Numbered from the stretch's first letter, positions 43,490 through 55,348 are shown. The stretch: DNA of 64,000 nucleotides from Tretioscincus oriximinensis (GCA_022410635.1 JAJVDF010000962.1:74740-138739), one strand, 5' to 3'. Numbers and translations: made by a program. Notes: generated by a model from the letters alone, not told the origin.

Positions 43490-44635
43490 AAAGCACCAAT
43501 ATTAGCTGAATGGAGTGGAAATCCATCAAGCTCTCCGGGACTCTTGCTCAGGTACAGACAGATATAATCTTTCTTAAAAAATGCAAACAGGAGGACATCA
43601 TCCCCAAAGGACTATGAGTAAAGAACCCACTATGTACCACATACCACACAGACTAAAGTGACAAACTATGCAAGATTCTCTCCAAGAAACTATTGAAGCA
43701 CCTTATCAGCATCTTATACAGCAAACAAGAAAGGATCAAGAGAGAAATATCTAATCTGGGACACACATTAGGAACCAACCCTACACAGAACACAACGTAC
43801 ACAACCACTCAGAAAAAAGAAATATCATATACAGGACACATTTCTCCTCGTTAATGATTATAAAAGAAAAAAATTCTTCTCACTGCTACAAGATTCTGTT
43901 ACTCATAACAGGAACTTCATGGAACCAGAAAACAACATTGTTAATCTTTCAATCCACACTCTGAGCCAGGCTGAAGGGTCGGTCCCATCACGGGGACTAT
44001 CCTTCTGCCCAACAAAATGCACACAAATGATACGTTTTTGTGGTGAGCTAGGATCATTGCCCTTATTGGAATCCATCAACCAGCATACCAATGTACAGCA
44101 GAACACTTCCCATAATTGTAAAAAGAAGAACTCCATGTGGACTGCTCCGGATGACTATGCACAGAATTAGATTTTTACATCGATTGCTTTTGCCAACGTG
44201 CTCAAACACAGACAATCCACGAACAACGTCAGCTAACGTACAATCTCAGCCGCAAGGAACAGGAGGCCATACATAACCTCAAGAACAACCCTAATATTAT
44301 AATCAAAGAGGCTGACAAAGAATGAGCTGTGATCATCATGAACAAATCTGACTATACACAGGAAGCCAGGAGGCAACTATCCAACACCACATTCTATAGA
44401 ATTCTACCAAAGATCCTACAGAGGAATACCGTAAGGAATTACAATCACTACTCATGGCGTTTCCCATGGAAGTACAGGATCTGATACAAATGGACACACC
44501 ACAGGAACCCCGGCCAGGCACCTTCTATTTACTACCCAAAATACACAAACAAGGCAACCCTGGAAGACCCATCATCTCCAGCACTGGAACCCTTACAGTT
44601 GGGTTCTGGATATATGGACAAAGTGCTCAGACCCT
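43490..44635 (+). pseudogene. Penelope protein, N-terminal part (broken)
   Basis: Several short frames. Recognisable text includes the start (K-C-K-Q-E-D-I-I-P-K-G-L near 43590), the K-E-A-D-K-E segment near 44310, and a stretch reading FYLLPKIHKQGNPGRPIISS (44520-44580), which matches the conserved PLE RT finger motif. At least three indels break the frame. Confidence 0.75.
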
Positions 44636-45570
44636 ATGCCATCAAGCTATGTGAGGGATATGACTGACTTCCTAGGGAAACTACAGTCCATACACAACCT
44701 CTCAGAGGACACTGTCTTGGCTACTATGGATGTGGAATCCCTATACACCAACATCCCCCACAAAGATGGAATACAAGCTATCAAGAACACCATTCCAGAT
44801 AGCTCCTCTGCAGATCTAGCCACCAATACCTGCCACTTTGTTCTCACCCATAACTATTTCACTTTTGACAATAACATATATCTCCAAACTAATGGTACCA
44901 CCATGGGTACACGTATGGCACCCCAATAAGCCAACATCTTTATGGCTGATCTAGAACAACGCTTTCTCAACTCCTGCACCCAGAAACCTTTACTTTACTT
45001 AAGATTCATCGATGTCATCTTTATAATCTGGACTCACGGGAAGGACTCACTAAGGACATTCAATTTCAATAGCTTCCACTCTAACATTAATCTCATCTTG
45101 GAACAATCTAGGGAGCAAGTCCACTTTCTGGACACCATCATAAAATTGCACGATGGACATCTGAGCACGACTCTGTATCGCAAACCCACTGATCGATACA
45201 CCTACTTACACGCCTCTAGTTTCCATCCTGAACACACAACCAAATCCATTGTCTACAGCCAAGCTCTCAGATATAATCGCATCTGCTCGGATCTAGAGGA
45301 CAGAGACGCCAAACTCCTGGAACTACAACAAGCATTTCTCAGGCTACAGTACCCACCACATGAAGTAAAAAAGCAAATCAACAGAGCCAGAATGGTACCC
45401 AGACAGATTGAGAACAGAAAACAACAGAATCCCGTTAGTGGTCACATATACAGCTCACAATTGGGCCCCCTCAAACACATAATAAATGAACTTCAACCTA
45501 TTTTAGATAAGAACGCTGCTCTCTCAAGTGCACTTGGTGGTAAACAACCACCCAGGCTCAACTACTCACA
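44636..45570 (+). pseudogene. Penelope reverse transcriptase core
   Basis: A single frame is interrupted only by one TAA at 44927. It contains SYVRDMTDFLGKLQSIHNLS, then TVLATMDVESLYTNIPHKDG (catalytic Asp in M-D-V-E-S-L-Y) and YLQTNGTTMGTRMAPQ. After the stop come NIFMADLEQRFL and YLRFIDVIFIIW, where PLEs have Y-x-D-D (here F-I-D-V-I), and HFLDTIIKLHDGHLSTTLYR. The second catalytic Asp is thus replaced by Val, a lesion in addition to the stop. PLE RTs are related to telomerase. Confidence 0.88.
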
Positions 45571-45597
45571 AAGAGAACACAGGACACAGATGGAGAA

Positions 45598-45807
45598 ATG
45601 GGAACTAGACCCTGCCACAAACCCAGATGTCAACTCTGTTCACACATCCATCCTGGCAATGTCATCACGGGACCTAATAACACCACCTACAATATTAGAG
45701 GCACTTTTACATGCTTGTCTTCTAATGTGGTGTATTCCATTTCTGCCAACAATGCCCCTTTACACTCTACATTGGGCAAACAGGACAATCCCTATGTCAG
45801 AGAATAA
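45598..45807 (+). pseudogene. Penelope GIY-YIG endonuclease region (decayed)
   Basis: A frame shifted relative to the RT reads CHKPRCQLCSHIHPGNVITG, then NIRGTFTCLSSNVVYSISAN. The C-x-x-x-x-C-x-x-C and F-T-C-x-S-x-N-V-V-Y pattern is the start of the PLE GIY-YIG endonuclease, which cuts target DNA. The following C-x-x-C and Y-I-G-E-T segment is altered: A-N-N-A-P stands where Cys residues are expected. Not functional. Confidence 0.8.
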
Positions 45808-46109
45808 ATGGACACAAATCAGATATTCAAAATGGCAACACACAGAAACCAGTTGCTGAACACTTCAACCTTCCAGGNCATTCTATCTCAGACCTCAGAA
45901 CTGCAGTCTTTGAACAAAGAAACNACAAAGGAAGATTTGAAAGAGAAGCAGCAGAACTTGAATACATTCATAAGTTCCAGGCCTATCAAAAAAGGACTTA
46001 ACGAAGATAATGGTTTTGTTGCCAATTATACATTTTTATGACACCTGTTAAGTATTTGATTGATTTACTATCAGACATTGCCTCTTGTTACCCCAGAGAC
46101 CTTTTTCAC

Positions 46110-46362
46110 ATAAGAGGATTCATTTTTGCTATTTACCTGTTTTTCTAACATGCAGTTCATCACCTTATCACATTTGCATATGCTTTGTCATCTCCCATAC
46201 ACAGTTTTCTATAAATACCTGCCCCTGACATTAGTCCCTCAGCATCTGAAGAAGCAGACGTGTACACGAAAGCTTATGCCACCCATCTTTCCCCTCAGAA
46301 TGCTACTAGCTCCTTTGCTGGACTTTCTATTAGACTAGCATGGCTATTTCTCTGAAATTTAT
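46110..46362 (+). repeat. Penelope 3' terminal repeat
   Basis: TTTGCTATTTACCTGTTTTT through CAGCATCTGAAGAAGCAGAC and CACGAAAGCTTATGCCACCC to CTATTTCTCTGAAATT. It corresponds to 1-241 and, in its last 130 bases, to 43350-43482. Confidence 0.85.
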
Positions 46363-46880
46363 TTATAAGGACAGTTTTGTTTTCTTTCTTTTATTGTGTT
46401 TTGCATTCTACTTACAGATTGTAGCAGAATAGATTGTTAGACTTCATTCTCAGTGATTCATTGTCTGTGAAGCTTATTTTCTTTAGAAAATAAAACACTA
46501 GCTCACCTCTAAATACTCATTTCAAATCCTAGCTACATAATATATTGTTTATAAACAAAGTTCTTTGTTCTTTCTATCTAGGATATTACATCAACCAACA
46601 ACAACCTCACTAACCTAACAGAAGAGATAATTATTTTGAGTCTATTTTAATATAATTGAAGCACAACGAACTCAGGAATATATGTAATACAAACTCAACT
46701 TGTTTATCATTTGCCTTTTTGCACATTGGCCTGAGAATTAGCAGCAAACAAGCATTCACATTGCTAACTGCTCCACTATTCCCCAATCACTCCAAACGAA
46801 TTGCTAAACTTGTGGTCCACAGTCACTTCTATGCTGTTGAGACATTTTTGTAGAAAGTACAAATAATGTATTTCAGCTGT
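46363..46880. other. intronic DNA, nothing recognised
   Basis: No feature was supported. Confidence 0.4.
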
Positions 46881-46884
46881 TATA

Positions 46885-47395
46885 ATCGTCGAGGTTACTT
46901 TCCCGGCGCAATAGTTGGTATCCAGAGAGAAGTCCTGTTTCGGTACCCGAACCAAACAATCCCATAGAGAGAGTCAGAGACCAAATTTGGTTTTGATACT
47001 ATTTATGTAACATTTATTCAAATAATAACTAAAAGAGGGAATTCCCATTCACTCAATCCAGTCTTACTCTCATACTCACTTGCCCGTTTTTAAGAAGTGA
47101 TCAGTTCACTTGAAGGGGAGATGTGCATCGTGGTCATCTTTTTCCAAAGTTTTTTAGGTTTCCACTTTGGGGCTTCTTTGTTCATGCTCAGTATGACTCC
47201 TACAAGTGCAGTTTTAGCCAGAAAAATCCAGTTTTTGTGCCAACTCCTTCCCCTATCTTTGTGGGGTTATTCTCGGTCACACACCATTCAGTCTCCATTC
47301 ATTACACAGGCCTTCTGTTCCACATGTCACATGTTTTCCCTCTTAAACAGACTGAAAGGAGGTAGCCTGGCATGTACAGCAAAAATAAAAAAAAA
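46885..47395 (-). mobile_element. LTR-like sequence, antisense (candidate)
   Basis: On the minus strand the segment starts near TGTACATGCCAGGCTACC, has GAATAAATGTTACA (polyA signal near 47020), and closes with AACAGGACTTCTCTCTGGAT and an ATTGCGCCGGGAAAGTAACC end. Size and signal order suit a solo LTR of about 0.5 kb. Ends and target duplication were not established. Confidence 0.35.
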
Positions 47396-47458
47396 TAGAT
47401 AATATAATCTTCATATTTCCTGCGCTTGGCAAGAGTAGGAATACTGTGGGGAAGGATA

Positions 47459-47547
47459 CATCTGAAGAAGTAGACCTGTCTACGAAAGCTTATGCCACCC
47501 ACTTTTCTCAAGTTAGTCTCAAAGTGCTGCTAGCTCCTTTGCTGAAC
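47459..47547 (+). mobile_element. Penelope 3' end fragment
   Basis: CATCTGAAGAAGTAGACCTG through AGCTCCTTTGCTG, with an intact hairpin. The terminal CTATTTCTCTGAA is missing. Confidence 0.75.
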
Positions 47548-47828
47548 TAATTAGTATAGGCTGCCTCCAGATCATGAGAGAAAAATGCAGGTTCCTGCGA
47601 TTACATCTCACCATGGCTGCCACATGGCAGGGGAAAATTATGGAGCTAGTACAAGCAATTGCTTGTCATGCTTGCTTCTATGATGCTGAGGCTTCTGCTT
47701 CCTGCTATTCAGTGGGAAAAACACCTGGATGTGCATGTTTGCACATGTAGTGCTGCCATTTTTGACCCAGTTTAGCCCTGCATATTCACGGTGACCATAT
47801 CACATAGTAAGCATCCAGTCAAATGGGA

Positions 47829-47862
47829 GATTTCAAAGAAATAGCTAGGTTAGTCCTGATCT
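47829..47862 (-). mobile_element. Penelope 3' end scrap (antisense)
   Basis: TTTCAAAGAAATAGCTAGGT resembles the inverted terminal TTTCAGAGAAATAGCCGTGT. Very short. Confidence 0.45.
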
Positions 47863-47900
47863 AGAATACTTAGCAAGTGGGTCTCATCTTGCTATGAAAG

Positions 47901-48665
47901 AATCATAGAATCATAGAGTTGGAAGGCACCGCCAGTACCATCGAGTCCAACCCCCTGATCAATGCAGGATTCATTAAACCATCCCAGACAGATGACTGAC
48001 CAGTCTCTGTTTGAAGACTTCCAGCGAAGACGAACTTACCACCTCCTGTAGCAAATTACCCCACTGGTTTATCACCCTGTTAGAAAGTTTTTTCTGATAT
48101 ATATTCTAAATATACTCCCCTGCAGTTTCATCCCATGCTGATCCCTCTGCTCTGGCAGCTCTTCAGATATTTGTCTTCTCTTTTGCAGACTAAACATCCC
48201 CAGATCCTTTAACCGTTCCTCAAAGGACATGGTTTCCAAACCACGCATCATCCTTGCAACTCTCTTTTGAACTTGCTCTAGTTTATCAATGTCCTTTTTA
48301 AATTGCCCCCCGCAGAACTGAACACAGTATTCCAAAGGTGATCTTATCAAAGTACTGTAGAGAGGAATAATTACTTCACGTGATTGAGATTCCATGCTCC
48401 TCTTAATACACCCCAGGATTGTGTTTGCCTTTTTTGCAGCTGCTTCACACTATTGACACATGTTTAGTCTATAATCTACCAATACAGCAGATCCTTTTCA
48501 TCTGTGCTGCTGTGCAGACATATTTCTCCCATTCTATATGTGCTACTTTCATTTTTTTGTCCAGATGTAGGATTTTGCATTTCTCTCCATTAAATACCAT
48601 TCTGTTACTTTCAGCCCACTGTTCCAGCTTATCTTTTTGAATCCTTTCTTTATCTTGTTTAGCTA
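47901..48665 (-). mobile_element. CR1 LINE, 3' part
   Basis: Starts AATCATAGAATCATAGAGTT (antisense tail), then 3' UTR and RT C-terminal region. The frame at 48072-48395 has [20 protein letters not shown] and [20 protein letters not shown] and loses about 20 residues after QKRR. 5'-truncated near 48665. Confidence 0.88.
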
Positions 48666-49328
48666 ATGCTGCCTACAGTACCTTTCTCTTGTTAGTCTTT
48701 AAGATGCTATGAGACTTCCTTGCTAGATACCCAGACAAAGAATGTAAATTCTTTCACTGTTCCAAGAAAAATTTGGTGGTGAGCTGATTTGCTTAGAACA
48801 GTAATATTGCACAATATCACCCATTATTGGAGGACCGCCCTGTCTGGGTACAGCCATAGTGAAACATGATGATATTGTACAACCTATCTTTTCAAAGAAG
48901 CAAAAGGGAAAAATATAAATGACTCAAAAATATAAATAATTCTGAACACAAAATGTTACAATTGATGATCTGAGATGCTGTAAATTACTAATAAAGTAAC
49001 TTGCATGTTTGAGGACAGACAAAAGAAAACATTTCTTTGTAGACATTATTTAATGTATATAATTGAATGCTACCGGATGCATTATGAAGGCTAACTTTAA
49101 AAACAATTATGCCAGTTTTGATACTCCCGTGTGTTCCAGCTTCATGGACCAATTGCTAAATTGTTGTCACTAGCATGTAATGATAATTTATAGAGCCATT
49201 TGAAACTATCGAGCATGTCAAGTAAGTGAAAACTGCCACCCCCAATTGGACAAAAGGTCACTCTAATCCAAACTGAAGTGATGGGGCACAGCAAGAACCC
49301 CCACTCTCCCTTAATAGTGTACTATATA
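48666..49328. other. intronic DNA, nothing recognised
   Basis: No feature was supported. Confidence 0.4.
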
Positions 49329-49975
49329 ACATAAGAATATAAGAAGAGCCATACTGGATAGGGCCAGAGTCCATCTAGTCCAGCATTCTGTCTCATAGAG
49401 TCCTACCAGATGCACCGGGGCGATATTTTGGGAGTACTGACTGTTGTTTCATCCCGGAGGCAACATCCAGACATCCATCCTAATACTCATTTATACCCTT
49501 GGTGTCCATAAGCCTGTCTAGTCCTGTCTTGAAACTATCCTGGCTGTTAGCTACCACCAGGAAGTAAATTCCACAGCCCGATGACCCTCTGGGTGAAAAA
49601 ATACTTTCCTTTGTCTGTTCTCACTTTTCTGCCCATCAGAAAATGCCCCAATGTGCATGACCTTGCACTTGGTTAAACTGAAGTGCATTTGCCACTTTGA
49701 TGCCCACTCACCCAATTTCAATTAATCACTCTGACGTGCTTTACAATCGTTTTTAGTTTTCACTACCCTGAACAGTTTAGTCTCATCAGTGAACTTGGCT
49801 ATTTCACGATTTACCTCAGAATCCAGATTGTTTATGTATATATTGAAAAGCAAGGGTCCCAGTACAGACCCCTGGGGTACCCCACTTCTTAACTCTTTCC
49901 ACTCAGAGAACTGTCCATTTATAACTACCCTCTGTTTTCTACCTTTTAGCCAGTTTCCAATCCAGGGCAAAGTCC
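49329..49975 (-). mobile_element. CR1 LINE (ACATAAGA-tail), internally deleted
   Basis: Starts ACATAAGAATATAAGAAGAG, follows the 3' UTR to about 49640, then jumps to the RT palm region (ATGTGCATGACCTTGCACTT), omitting most of the C-terminal coding region present at 28770-29250. The palm piece (49722-49970) includes [20 protein letters not shown] and has F-T-D-E-T in place of F-A-D-D-T, so the catalytic pair is altered. Confidence 0.85.
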
Positions 49976-50098
49976 TTCACAGGGTGTCTGTTGTGGAGAA
50001 AGCAACAAAAGCTATATGTGCCACCCTATGGTTGGCCACCCTGAGACCTTTGGGTATAGAGCGGGATACAAGTACAAATAAATAAATAAATAAATAAT
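49976..50098 (+). mobile_element. SINE (family B), 3' half
   Basis: CTTCACAGGGTGTCTGTTGT through CCCTATGGTTGGCCACCCTG to an (AAAT)n tail. It abuts the end of the CR1 fragment. It lacks the tRNA-like head. Confidence 0.75.
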
Positions 50099-50687
50099 AA
50101 TAATTTTGTACCATAATCTGTTGACATATGGATCTGCCTCAGAAGAACCTCTGACCAAACTTCTTTTATATGGACCTGTCCATGTGAAAAAGCAAGAAGA
50201 ATAAAATGGATTTCTTTTCCTCCTGTGACATGTTGCTTCTGATTTAAAATATTAGTATTTTGTGCAGAGGCCAAGTACACTGTAGCCTTGTGCCGTCTGC
50301 TGTTCATCGTTAACAGTGAGCACAATTTCAGAGGTGGTGACCCTCATTTGTCATGCTATCACCAAGCTGCCATTTCTTTACAAGCTCACCTATCAGCCTG
50401 GGAGCTGTACAAAATAAATGGGCACCGAAATACAAAAAGACAACATCCTCAAAGAATCCTTGCATTTTCTACTTTAGAAAACAAAATCAGTGTTGATTTT
50501 TGTAACAATTGTGTTTTTGAATTAAATGGAGAGACCTGCTGTCCACCATTCCGTTTGTAGCAGTGAGCAAACAAGAATGATGGTTAAGCTGTACAGATGG
50601 ATAATGATCGCCATGCTTATTATACCATGCAGGGTGTAATGTACATTTTACATAGAGAATCTTTTACATAGAGAATCCATTTAATTA
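50099..50687. other. intronic DNA, nothing recognised
   Basis: No feature was supported. Confidence 0.4.
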
Positions 50688-50887
50688 GGAAAGGAATCGA
50701 AAACAAGTCAGCAAATGTTGTTTTGCCTCTTTATAAATCTGTGGTGAGGCCACATTTGGAATACTGTGTTCAATTCTGGTCACCACATCTCAAGAGGGAC
50801 AGAAAAGGGAAACAAAAATGATCAAGGGTATGGAGCACCTGCCTTATGAAGTCAGGCTGCAACGTCTGCGCCTCTTCAGCCTCGGGA
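50688..50887 (+). mobile_element. CR1 LINE fragment (plus strand)
   Basis: TGTTGTTTTGCCTCTTTATA, then CATTTGGAATACTGTGTTCA and CTCAAGAGGGACAGAAAAGG. This is the start of the RT C-terminal region in sense orientation, cut at 50887 by a minus-strand CR1. Confidence 0.8.
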
Positions 50888-51780
50888 CATAAGAACATAA
50901 GAAGAGCCATATTGGATCAGGCCAGAGCCCATCAAGTCCAGCATTCTGTGTCACACAGAGGCCCACCAGATGCACCTGGGCAGTCCGAACAGAAGAAAGC
51001 AAAATATGCACCTGTTCCTGACTCCCTGCATATGGCATTTCAGGAGTCCTGCCTGTTGCTCCATCCCGGAGGCAACATCCAGACATCCATCCTAGTATCC
51101 ATTTATACCCTTAGTGTCCGTAAACCTGTCTAGTCCTGTCTTGAAACTATCCAAGCTGTTAGCTACCACTACCTCTTCAGGAAGTAAATTCCACAGGCTG
51201 ATGACCTTCTGGGTGAAAAAATACTTTCCTTTGTCTGTTCTCACTTTTCTTCACAACAGTTTTAAGGAGTGCCCCCTGGTCCTAGTGTTGTGGGAGAGAG
51301 AAAACATTTTTTCTCTATTCACCCTGTTTATCCCATGCATGATTTTGTACACTTCAATCAGATCACCTCTCAGACGTCGTCTTTCAAGGCTGAAGAGGCC
51401 CAGACGTTTCGTAAGGGAGGTGCTCCAGACCCTTGAACATTTTTCTTGCCCTTTTCTGCACCATCTCCAGTTCCAAAATATCCCTCTTGAGAAGTGGTGA
51501 CCAGAACTGAATACAGTATTCCAAATGTGGCCTCGCCACATATTTATAAAGAGGCAAAACAACATTTGCTCCCTTGTTTTCGATTCCTTTCCTAATTATC
51601 CCCAACATGGAATTTGTCTTTCTTGCTGCTGCTGCACACTGGGTTGACATTTTCATTGAATTGTCCACCAACACCCCAAGATCCTTTTCTTGCTCGGTCA
51701 CAGAAAGCTTCGTTCCCATCAGGTGGTAGGAGTAACTGGGGTTCTTTGCTCCAATGTGCATGACCTTGCACTTCCTTAAG
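50888..51780 (-). mobile_element. CR1 LINE (ACATAAGA-tail), 3' part
   Basis: Opens with ACATAAGAACATAAGAAGAG, then the 3' UTR and RT C-terminal region (51251-51565 and 51384-51851 in two frames). These contain TKLSVTEQEKDLGVLVDNSM, VARPHLEYCIQFWSPLLKRD and [20 protein letters not shown]. It breaks the plus-strand CR1 at 50688-50887. Confidence 0.88.
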
Positions 51781-51782
51781 TC

Positions 51783-51853
51783 AAAGAACTGTGACTGGCC
51801 CAAGGTCACCGAGCTGGCTTTCATGGAGGAGTGGGGAATCGAACCAAACATGC
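51783..51853 (-). mobile_element. SINE (family B), 5' scrap
   Basis: AACTGTGACTGGCCCAAGGT then CACTCCTCC-type antisense and GGAATCGAACCAA (antisense B box). Only the head part remains. Confidence 0.65.
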
Positions 51854-52012
51854 TCTCAGCTTCTCAAAATATAGATGAGCAGAGACGCACAGAGTTTCAT
51901 TATCATGTAGGTCTGCACGATAATAGCAGTAAAATCAAAAGATATACAGTATCACTAGTTGTTTTTATCATGACTGCTAAAGATCTCAAGGTGGGTTCCA
52001 ACTTTTATATAG

Positions 52013-52365
52013 AATCATAGAATCATAGAATCATGGAGTCAGAAGGGACCTCCAGGGTCATCGGGTCCAACCCCCTGCTTGATGCAGGATTCATTAAACC
52101 ATCCCAGACAGATGACTGTCCAGTCTCTGTTTGAAGACTTCCAGGTCTTTGTCAAATGCTTTACTGAAGTCGAGATATACCACATCTACTGCATTTCCCT
52201 GATCAACCCATTTGGTAATTCTATCATAAAAGGAAATTAGATTAGTCTGGCATGACTTGTTTGTTACAAGTCCATGTTGGCTCTGATTAATTACTGCATT
52301 CATATCCAAGTGCTGGCATACATGCTGTTTTATAACTTGTTCAAGGAGCTCTCCTGGTATTGAAG
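52013..52365 (-). mobile_element. CR1 LINE, internally deleted (RT fused to tail)
   Basis: ATAGAATCATAGAATCATAG tail and about 120 bases of 3' UTR/C-terminus run directly into RT motif 3 and upstream. The minus frame 52094-52309 reads VVYLDFSKAFDKDLEVFKQR: motif 3 is joined in frame to the last codons, with over 900 bases missing between. Confidence 0.88.
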
Positions 52366-53327
52366 TATAAAGAAGCTTCTACTGATAATAGTCTTCCTTC
52401 CGTTTTGGCATAATGGCCTGACATACTGTATGTATGTGGGGACATGTATGGCACCATTTGTGAGTTATGAAGACCTTTCCTAAGCAAAACCACAGAACTA
52501 TAACACAGAACACAGTATTGTGTAAAAAAAAAAAGTCCCCATACATTAGAAAGTCTTGATTTACATTAGGCCTTGTTCTTTTCCAAAAAGTGGTCTTCAG
52601 GATTTTCTTTCCACATTCCAGATCCCTCAGACCACTTTTGGGGAAAAAAAATAAGGCTTAATATGAATCAAATATAATAATGTTTCTTCTTATCAAGCCC
52701 TTTATTAACTATAATGAAATATTGCAGATAGATTTGACTAGATAGATTAGCAAAATATAGGAAATCTCAATGACTCCCATGTGTAGTGGGTGCCAGGGTG
52801 TAGGCAGGCATTTAAGCAATACCATATATCATCAAATATCTGAGGTTTAATGATGGAGTAATCCTTCTTCAGTGTCAGCCAGAAACGATATGGATGTTTA
52901 CAGGAACTGCTGGGGACACCATGTTCATGTCATTTTGAAAACTGGCATAGGACACTTTTGGGATTGATCTACTGTGCCACTATGTTCAAAAAGCTTCACA
53001 GCAGAAATGGAATGATATAAAAATATCTCAACAGGGAGAGGGATCTGACAAAGTTCTTTCTTCACCTGTATTCAGGCGGATATTAAAATATGAGATGTAT
53101 ACTTGTTTCATATCATATTCATAAATCAGCTTGCAAAGTTCACATTTTATAACTTAGCTGACACTAGTTTGTTCTATACTCAGCTGCCATACAATTTCTC
53201 AAAAGTAGTTAAGTGAAAAACAATAATCTAAAAGAAAGATGTTCATATTGAACAATTATGAATCACTGCCTAGACTATTTTTACTCTAGTGCATTACCCT
53301 AATGTATGCCCAGATCTTATAGCAGCC
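52366..53327. other. intronic DNA, nothing recognised
   Basis: No feature was supported. Confidence 0.4.
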
Positions 53328-53700
53328 TTAGACTATTGCCGTCTGGGGAAATGTAACCCCACAAAGAAAAGGGTATATATTCCCTCCAAAAACATACAAA
53401 CCACCTACCAACAATATCTCCATCATATCGAGTTTGAGCTTCAGTTTATTGGCCCTCATCCAATCCAAAATTGATCCCAGACTTCGCTTCAGCACATCGA
53501 CAGCATCACCTGAATTTGATGAAAAGGAGAAATAGAGTTGAGTGTCATCAGCATACTGATGACACCATACCCCAAATCCCCAAGTGATCCCCATTCATCA
53601 GTTTCAAGTAGATGTTGAACAACACAGGGTACAGAATAGAGTCCAGTGCAACCGCAAACACACAGTTGCTGTTGGAGAAAACAATAATCCAACAGCACTA
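53328..53700 (-). mobile_element. L2-clade LINE, RT palm fragment
   Basis: The minus frame has HQYADDTQLYFSFSSNSGDA and SLGSILDWMRANKLKLKLD. Y-A-D-D-T-Q-L-Y followed by W-M-x-x-N-K-L-K-L is the catalytic palm of the L2 group. Upstream, near 53620-53690, further L2-like text continues with frameshifts. Short 5'- and 3'-truncated relic. Confidence 0.8.
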
Positions 53701-53756
53701 TTTCTAGAATGAATAATTCAAAGCTACAAGGAATTACAGAAGTACGATGCCTCTCA

Positions 53757-54070
53757 TAGAACCATAGAATCGTAGAGATGGAAGGGACCTCCAGGATCAT
53801 TGGGTCCAACCCCCTGCTCAATGCAGGATTCATTAAACCATCCCAGACAGATGACTGTCCAGTCTCTGATTAAAGACTTCCAGCGAAAACAAACTCACCA
53901 CCCCCTGTGGCAAACTGTTCCACTGGTTTATCACCCTGACTGTTAGAAAGTTTTTTCTGATATCTAATCTAAATCTCCTCCCTTGTAGTTTCATTCCATT
54001 GATTCTAGTCCTTCCATGTGCCAATGAGAACAATGCTGATCCCTCTGCTCTGCGACAGCCCTTCAGATAC
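53757..54070 (-). mobile_element. CR1 LINE, 3' end fragment
   Basis: ATAGAACCATAGAATCGTAG tail, 3' UTR, and a C-terminal frame at 53833-54033 with [20 protein letters not shown]. Aligns with 1331-1640 and 6661-6960. Confidence 0.88.
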
Positions 54071-54350
54071 AGCCTCTAATACTGACCTAGTCCAAAAGAT
54101 ACTATTAATACAAGATCCATGAAATGTATGTGTGTGTTTGTGTATGCATGTAAAATATTACATACAATATATTTCTCATCTTTAACTCTGTATAGACTCT
54201 AACTAGCTTCATTTCATCTAGGTCTTTTTTTACTCAGTCCTTTCAGAAACCAATATTGAATAGTAACAGTGGCAGGAGTTAGCCAGCCATCATCATTCAG
54301 GGAGTGCAATAAAAGGAACAAGTGGAACTCCACCAAGTTGATAAAATATC
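54071..54350. other. intronic DNA, nothing recognised
   Basis: No feature was supported. Confidence 0.4.
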
Positions 54351-55247
54351 TCTTTTTTTTAATTTATTTTTTTATTTTTTCTAATTAATATACACATATA
54401 TATTTACATACATTTATATCCCCCCCCCTCCCCATTTTCCCTCCCCCGGGTTATTGGTATAGCATTTTCTATCTTGGGTGGGGATCTATATATTCCTTTG
54501 TTTTCATATAATTACATCTCGTATATCAACCTTAATTTATAATTTATAGAGGGTTGTACTATTTCCCGGCTTAAATAATTATATATTCTCACCCAAGTTT
54601 CTTTCATTTCCCTTACTTTGTTATAGTTATTCATGTGATTTATTTTCGTTGAGTTTATGTCTGTCATCATTTTGTCTATTATATAGTTGCACCATACTGA
54701 TATATTTCTTTTTGTTCTATCTTTCCATCCTCTTAAGAATGTTAATTGTGCGCACATTAATAAGTCTTCTATATTTTTCTTTTGTTTATTTGATTGTATA
54801 TTTTCCAGGTCCGAAATTATAATCACCATTTTATTTGTTAGCGTCAAGTTTATTTGTAGTATTTTATTTATTTCTTTTTGGATTTTTATCCAAAATTCTT
54901 GTGCCTTCGGACATCCCCATATCACGTGATTATAATCTGCGGGTATCTGGCATCCAAACCAACATCTGTTTGAATAGTTATTTAGAATGTGAGCTAATCT
55001 ATTTGGCGTTAAGTGCCACCTATGTATAATCTTTTTTCTAGCTTCTTTTAATTTACTCATTTTCTNGTTTCTTATTGATTTGATTGCNTTTTCTACCTCC
55101 AATTCTTGTATGGGAAAGTCTTTTTTCNATCTATTCGTTAGCTCTTTTATTATTGATTTATTTGTATTATTTATTATTGCATATATTTCCGAGACTATTT
55201 TCTTTTGCTCTTGTATTACTTTATGGATTATTTTATCCCATTTTTTT
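54351..55247 (-). mobile_element. L1 LINE, 3' end (tail, 3' UTR, ORF2 C-terminus)
   Basis: The antisense A tail (TTTTTTTTAATTTATTTTTT, 54351-54390) is followed by a C-rich tract (CCCCCCCCCTCCCC, antisense G-runs of an L1 3' UTR) and then the ORF2 C-terminal frame from 54512. That frame carries NRCWFGCQIPADYNHVIWGC and, further on, KTNITDVMK-type basic text. It stops at an assembly gap. Confidence 0.9.
54512..55230 (-). CDS. L1 ORF2 C-terminal region (partial)
   Basis: About 240 residues with KKIIHRWHLTPNRLAHILNN, the Cys/His cluster C-x3-C-x6-H-x4-C (in CWFGCQIPADYNHVIWGC), FWIKIQKEINKIL, and CAQLTFLRGWKDR. It ends at a natural stop beside the 3' UTR. The frame is open on this side of the gap, with a few N positions. 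It may come from a fairly young L1. Confidence 0.88.
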
Positions 55248-55348
55248 NNNNNNNNNNNNNNNNNNNNNNNNNNNNNNNNNNNNNNNNNNNNNNNNNNNNN
55301 NNNNNNNNNNNNNNNNNNNNNNNNNNNNNNNNNNNNNNNNNNNNNNNN
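55248..55348. other. assembly gap (N run)
   Basis: 101 N bases. L1 C-terminus lies on one side and Ngaro gag on the other, and both proteins are incomplete at the gap, so the true missing sequence is probably several kilobases. Confidence 0.97.

Larger units (their letters stand above)
43213..46362 (+). mobile_element. Penelope-like element with terminal repeats
   Basis: Layout: 43213-43336 is an inverted piece of the element's own RT (reverse complement of 44731-44855). 43350-43482 is a terminal-repeat copy with the hammerhead-like hairpin. Coding follows from about 43490 to 46040, and a second terminal repeat with the same hairpin lies at about 46110-46362. Penelope elements commonly carry such tandem terminal repeats and inverted 5' extensions. 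Frames are broken by indels and stops, but the RT centre and the GIY-YIG region are readable. Confidence 0.9.
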
